Shown here in pieces: positions 27,985 to 29,841 of a DNA stretch of 29,841 nt. The notes under the pieces were generated by a model. The model ran no database searches and was not told the DNA's origin. It saw only the letters and a program-made list of their open reading frames with translations. Within the stretch, counting starts at the first letter, position 1. The number at the start of each line of letters is the position of its first letter. The DNA lies in the IMG/VR virus record IMGVR_UViG_3300025102_000183, positions 1 to 29,841 of that record, one strand, 5' to 3'. Origin of the DNA: a virus. The translations under genes were made by a program, and so were the position numbers.

Positions 27985-29841
27985 ATGGCAGTACAGCTAA
28001 TACTATACCCGCAAGTATATGACGGATATTATCAATATACAAGCCCTACACAGGGCACTGGTGCAAATAATGCAGGCACAGGTACCGTAAGTACTAACCC
28101 TTATTTAGCCCCAATATTAACACCAGAACTAAACGGTAACGCTTTATTTAATAATGGTATGGCTACTGGTATAGCTACTACTATAAATACAGGTACCGCT
28201 ACTACTATGCCTAGTAATGAAGTAGCTTTAAGAACAGCACCAGCACCTATAGGCCACTACCGACTAAGCCATTCCTCTGATATACCAGCTGCTAATGCAC
28301 CTTATATCCAAAATAGTAAACTACACTTAACCAATACTAATACAGTAGGTAGTACAAGTATAGCATATACAACTATAAACGGTTTACAGCAAGGTAATAG
28401 CTATAGGGTACTTATTACTATAGAAAGTGCACCAGTAGGTAAGCTAGAAATAGGGGCTACAGGTGCTACAAGCTGGGAACAACCAGATAAGATGAACGGT
28501 TTAGCAAGAATGGCACAGCTAGGCGGTAGGCAAGGTACTGTAGAAGCTAGGCAAGATTTTATAAATGCTACTACAGGTGCTAATATAGGTAACCCATTAA
28601 GAACAGCAATTACTACACCTACAAGAGTATACCAAAATTTTATAGCACAGGGTAGTACAGAAGTATTACAAGTAAGTTACCAAGGAACTGCCACTACTAC
28701 CCCAGCAATAATAACACAAATAAGTGTAGTAGCTAGCCCAAGTAATGTAACACCTAACCCTAATACTATAAGTGGTACTAATAATAATAATGTAACCACT
28801 ACTCCACCAGTATCTACAGTGCAAAGCTTTTTAGATGACGGGCAAGTAATACTAGATTTATATAAAGATGAAAGTATACCACTTAATTTAAGTGTAGATG
28901 ACTTTACAAAAGTAGATGAAAAAATAGCAAGCTATAGTAAAAGCTTTATGGTGCCAGCTACTAAGCATAATAATAAAATATTTTCTTTTTATTTTGATGT
29001 AACCAGAAGCCAAGCCCAAGATGTATTCTTTTTTAACCCATTTGCTAAAACTAAAGCAAAAATAAAAGACGATACAGTACTAATATTTGAGGGCTGGATG
29101 AAACTTATTAATGTACAAGAAAAGAACGGGCAAATAAGCTACAATATTAACCTATATAGCGAGCCTACTACCTTTTGTGATTATTTAAAAGTGGGTACTA
29201 TGTCTGATTTAGATTTAACAGAACTAGCCCACGACTATACTAAAGATACAGTACCCAAAAGCTGGGACGATACAATAGGGCTACCACTTACTAACCCGCT
29301 ACCTGTTACTAGTTTTGCTTATGATGCTGCACTAGGTGCTAGTAATACTAATGTAATTAAATACCCTTTTATTAATTGGACTGGTGCCTTTACTTTAGAT
29401 GACGACCATACTATTACAACGGGGTTACCAGAGAATACTTTTAGGCCTGTTATTAATTGTAAATATTTATTAGATAGGTTATTTGAAGCTACTCCTTTTA
29501 GTTACGAAAGTAATTTCTTAAATGGCAGTATTTTTAAGAAAGCTTATATGGACTATAACTGGGGCGAACACAGTACTATGTTAGCGACTACATTTGTACA
29601 ATCTGACCAGCAAAAATGGGCTATAGAAAACACAGGTGGAAGCTGGGATAATATTGTAATGCCTATTACTGATGTGGAAATACCAGTAGGAAGTGCTTTT
29701 GCAGCTTATGATAGCAGTACTGGTGTATTTACTATGCAAAATGACGGTGAATTAATGACTATGGGGGTGCCCCGTTTTTATAGAACTTGGTTTAACGGTG
29801 CTGGGCAGTGGCGGGCAAAGGTAACACCAATAGCTACAGGT
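27985..29841 (+). CDS. Large tail structural protein, N-terminal part (continues at window start)
   Basis: This frame is open from the ATG at 27985 to the right end (619 codons) and continues in frame from base 139 to the stop at 1413, giving 1043 residues on the closed circle. The first ~290 residues are Thr/Asn/Ala/Gly-rich and contain several near-repeated short segments. From about 280 there is LDDGQVILDLYKDESIPLN, VDEKIASYSKSFMVPATKHN and KIFSFYFDV, a pattern found in large tail proteins of flavobacterial phages. This large protein probably forms the tail-tip hub. Nothing suggests a catalytic activity. Confidence 0.82.
   Translation, partial: MAVQLILYPQVYDGYYQYTSPTQGTGANNAGTGTVSTNPYLAPILTPELNGNALFNNGMATGIATTINTGTATTMPSNEVALRTAPAPIGHYRLSHSSDIPAANAPYIQNSKLHLTNTNTVGSTSIAYTTINGLQQGNSYRVLITIESAPVGKLEIGATGATSWEQPDKMNGLARMAQLGGRQGTVEARQDFINATTGANIGNPLRTAITTPTRVYQNFIAQGSTEVLQVSYQGTATTTPAIITQISVVASPSNVTPNPNTISGTNNNNVTTTPPVSTVQSFLDDGQVILDLYKDESIPLNLSVDDFTKVDEKIASYSKSFMVPATKHNNKIFSFYFDVTRSQAQDVFFFNPFAKTKAKIKDDTVLIFEGWMKLINVQEKNGQISYNINLYSEPTTFCDYLKVGTMSDLDLTELAHDYTKDTVPKSWDDTIGLPLTNPLPVTSFAYDAALGASNTNVIKYPFINWTGAFTLDDDHTITTGLPENTFRPVINCKYLLDRLFEATPFSYESNFLNGSIFKKAYMDYNWGEHSTMLATTFVQSDQQKWAIENTGGSWDNIVMPITDVEIPVGSAFAAYDSSTGVFTMQNDGELMTMGVPRFYRTWFNGAGQWRAKVTPIATG
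29704..29841. repeat. Right copy of the contig-end overlap
   Basis: This equals bases 1-138 apart from C at 29715 for T at 12. Together with frame continuity it shows that the window is a closed circle, about 29,703 bp after trimming one copy. Codons 574-619 of the large tail protein lie in the overlap. Confidence 0.93.

Noticed and set aside
1-29703. TC depletion explained by APOBEC-like or other TC-context cytosine deamination
   Set aside because: Deamination would turn TC to TT. At codon boundaries the avoided T is instead replaced by C (NNC C), so selection against TC is needed.
1-29841. CRISPR array, insertion sequence, integrase, reverse transcriptase (DGR) or repressor
   Set aside because: No regularly spaced repeats, transposase or recombinase motifs, RT motifs or template/variable repeats were seen. 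The HTH protein before TerL reads as TerS, not as a repressor.
1-29841. Alternative genetic code (stop recoding)
   Set aside because: TAA, TAG and TGA all act as stops at coherent gene ends, often in ATGA or TAATG overlaps, and no essential gene is interrupted except by the T9 frameshift.

Overview
The window is essentially a complete small tailed-phage genome. Bases 1-138 recur at 29704-29841 with one silent difference, and the reading frame open at the right end (from 27985) continues in frame into the left end (stop at 1413). The contig therefore closes into a circle of about 29,703 bp. All recognised genes lie on the + strand, often with 1-4 nt stop/start overlaps (TAATG, ATGA). The host is very probably a member of Bacteroidota (Flavobacteriia-like). 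The reasons are low GC, A-rich start regions without clear Shine-Dalgarno sequences, a TAnnTTTG-type -7 promoter element in the main intergenic region, and structural proteins of types common in Bacteroidota siphophages (acidic-tailed scaffold, major tail protein, portal with a CHHRW C-terminal module, small basic RGVHSK-like protein). I see no integrase, repressor, DNA polymerase, helicase or primase, so the phage looks virulent and dependent on the host replisome.

Layout. 27985 through the junction to 4355: two large tail proteins, a probable receptor-binding fibre and the tape measure. 4392-8013: XkdF-like prohead protease, coiled-coil protein, scaffold, major capsid protein, hairpin, major tail protein, then a strong terminator (8039-8070). 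8115-11189: a virion protein, the portal and a head-tail connector. 11179-13521: lysis region with tiny basic or membrane peptides, an M15 endolysin, holin-like proteins and a metallophosphoesterase. 13522-13802: the main regulatory gap, with three tandem 10-mers, a cluster of TTAAC/GTTAA motifs and a -7 element. 13803-20300: early and replication genes, including an SSB-like protein ending DDNPF, a DnaA-domain-IV-like protein, a winged-helix replication initiator with an A/T-only linker, NinG, an ECF-like sigma factor, zinc-ribbon proteins and a NinB-like protein. 20336-22147: a tightly overlapped trio of ParB-like protein, P-loop kinase and TET/JBP-like 2OG-Fe(II) dioxygenase, best read as a DNA base-hypermodification cassette. 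22152-27981: TerS, TerL, a tail-assembly chaperone pair made by a T9 -1 frameshift, tail-completion and neck proteins.

Most unusual global feature: the + strand almost lacks the dinucleotide TC. By hand I count 6 TC in 1,800 nt of the modification cassette and 6 in the first 1,020 nt, against 22 in the 939-nt capsid gene. The avoidance extends across codon boundaries (Y-ending codons before C end in C, not T). It is strand-asymmetric, because GA stays common. I did not find a single GATC by eye. The cause is unknown; an mRNA- or translation-level pressure fits the asymmetry better than ordinary restriction avoidance.
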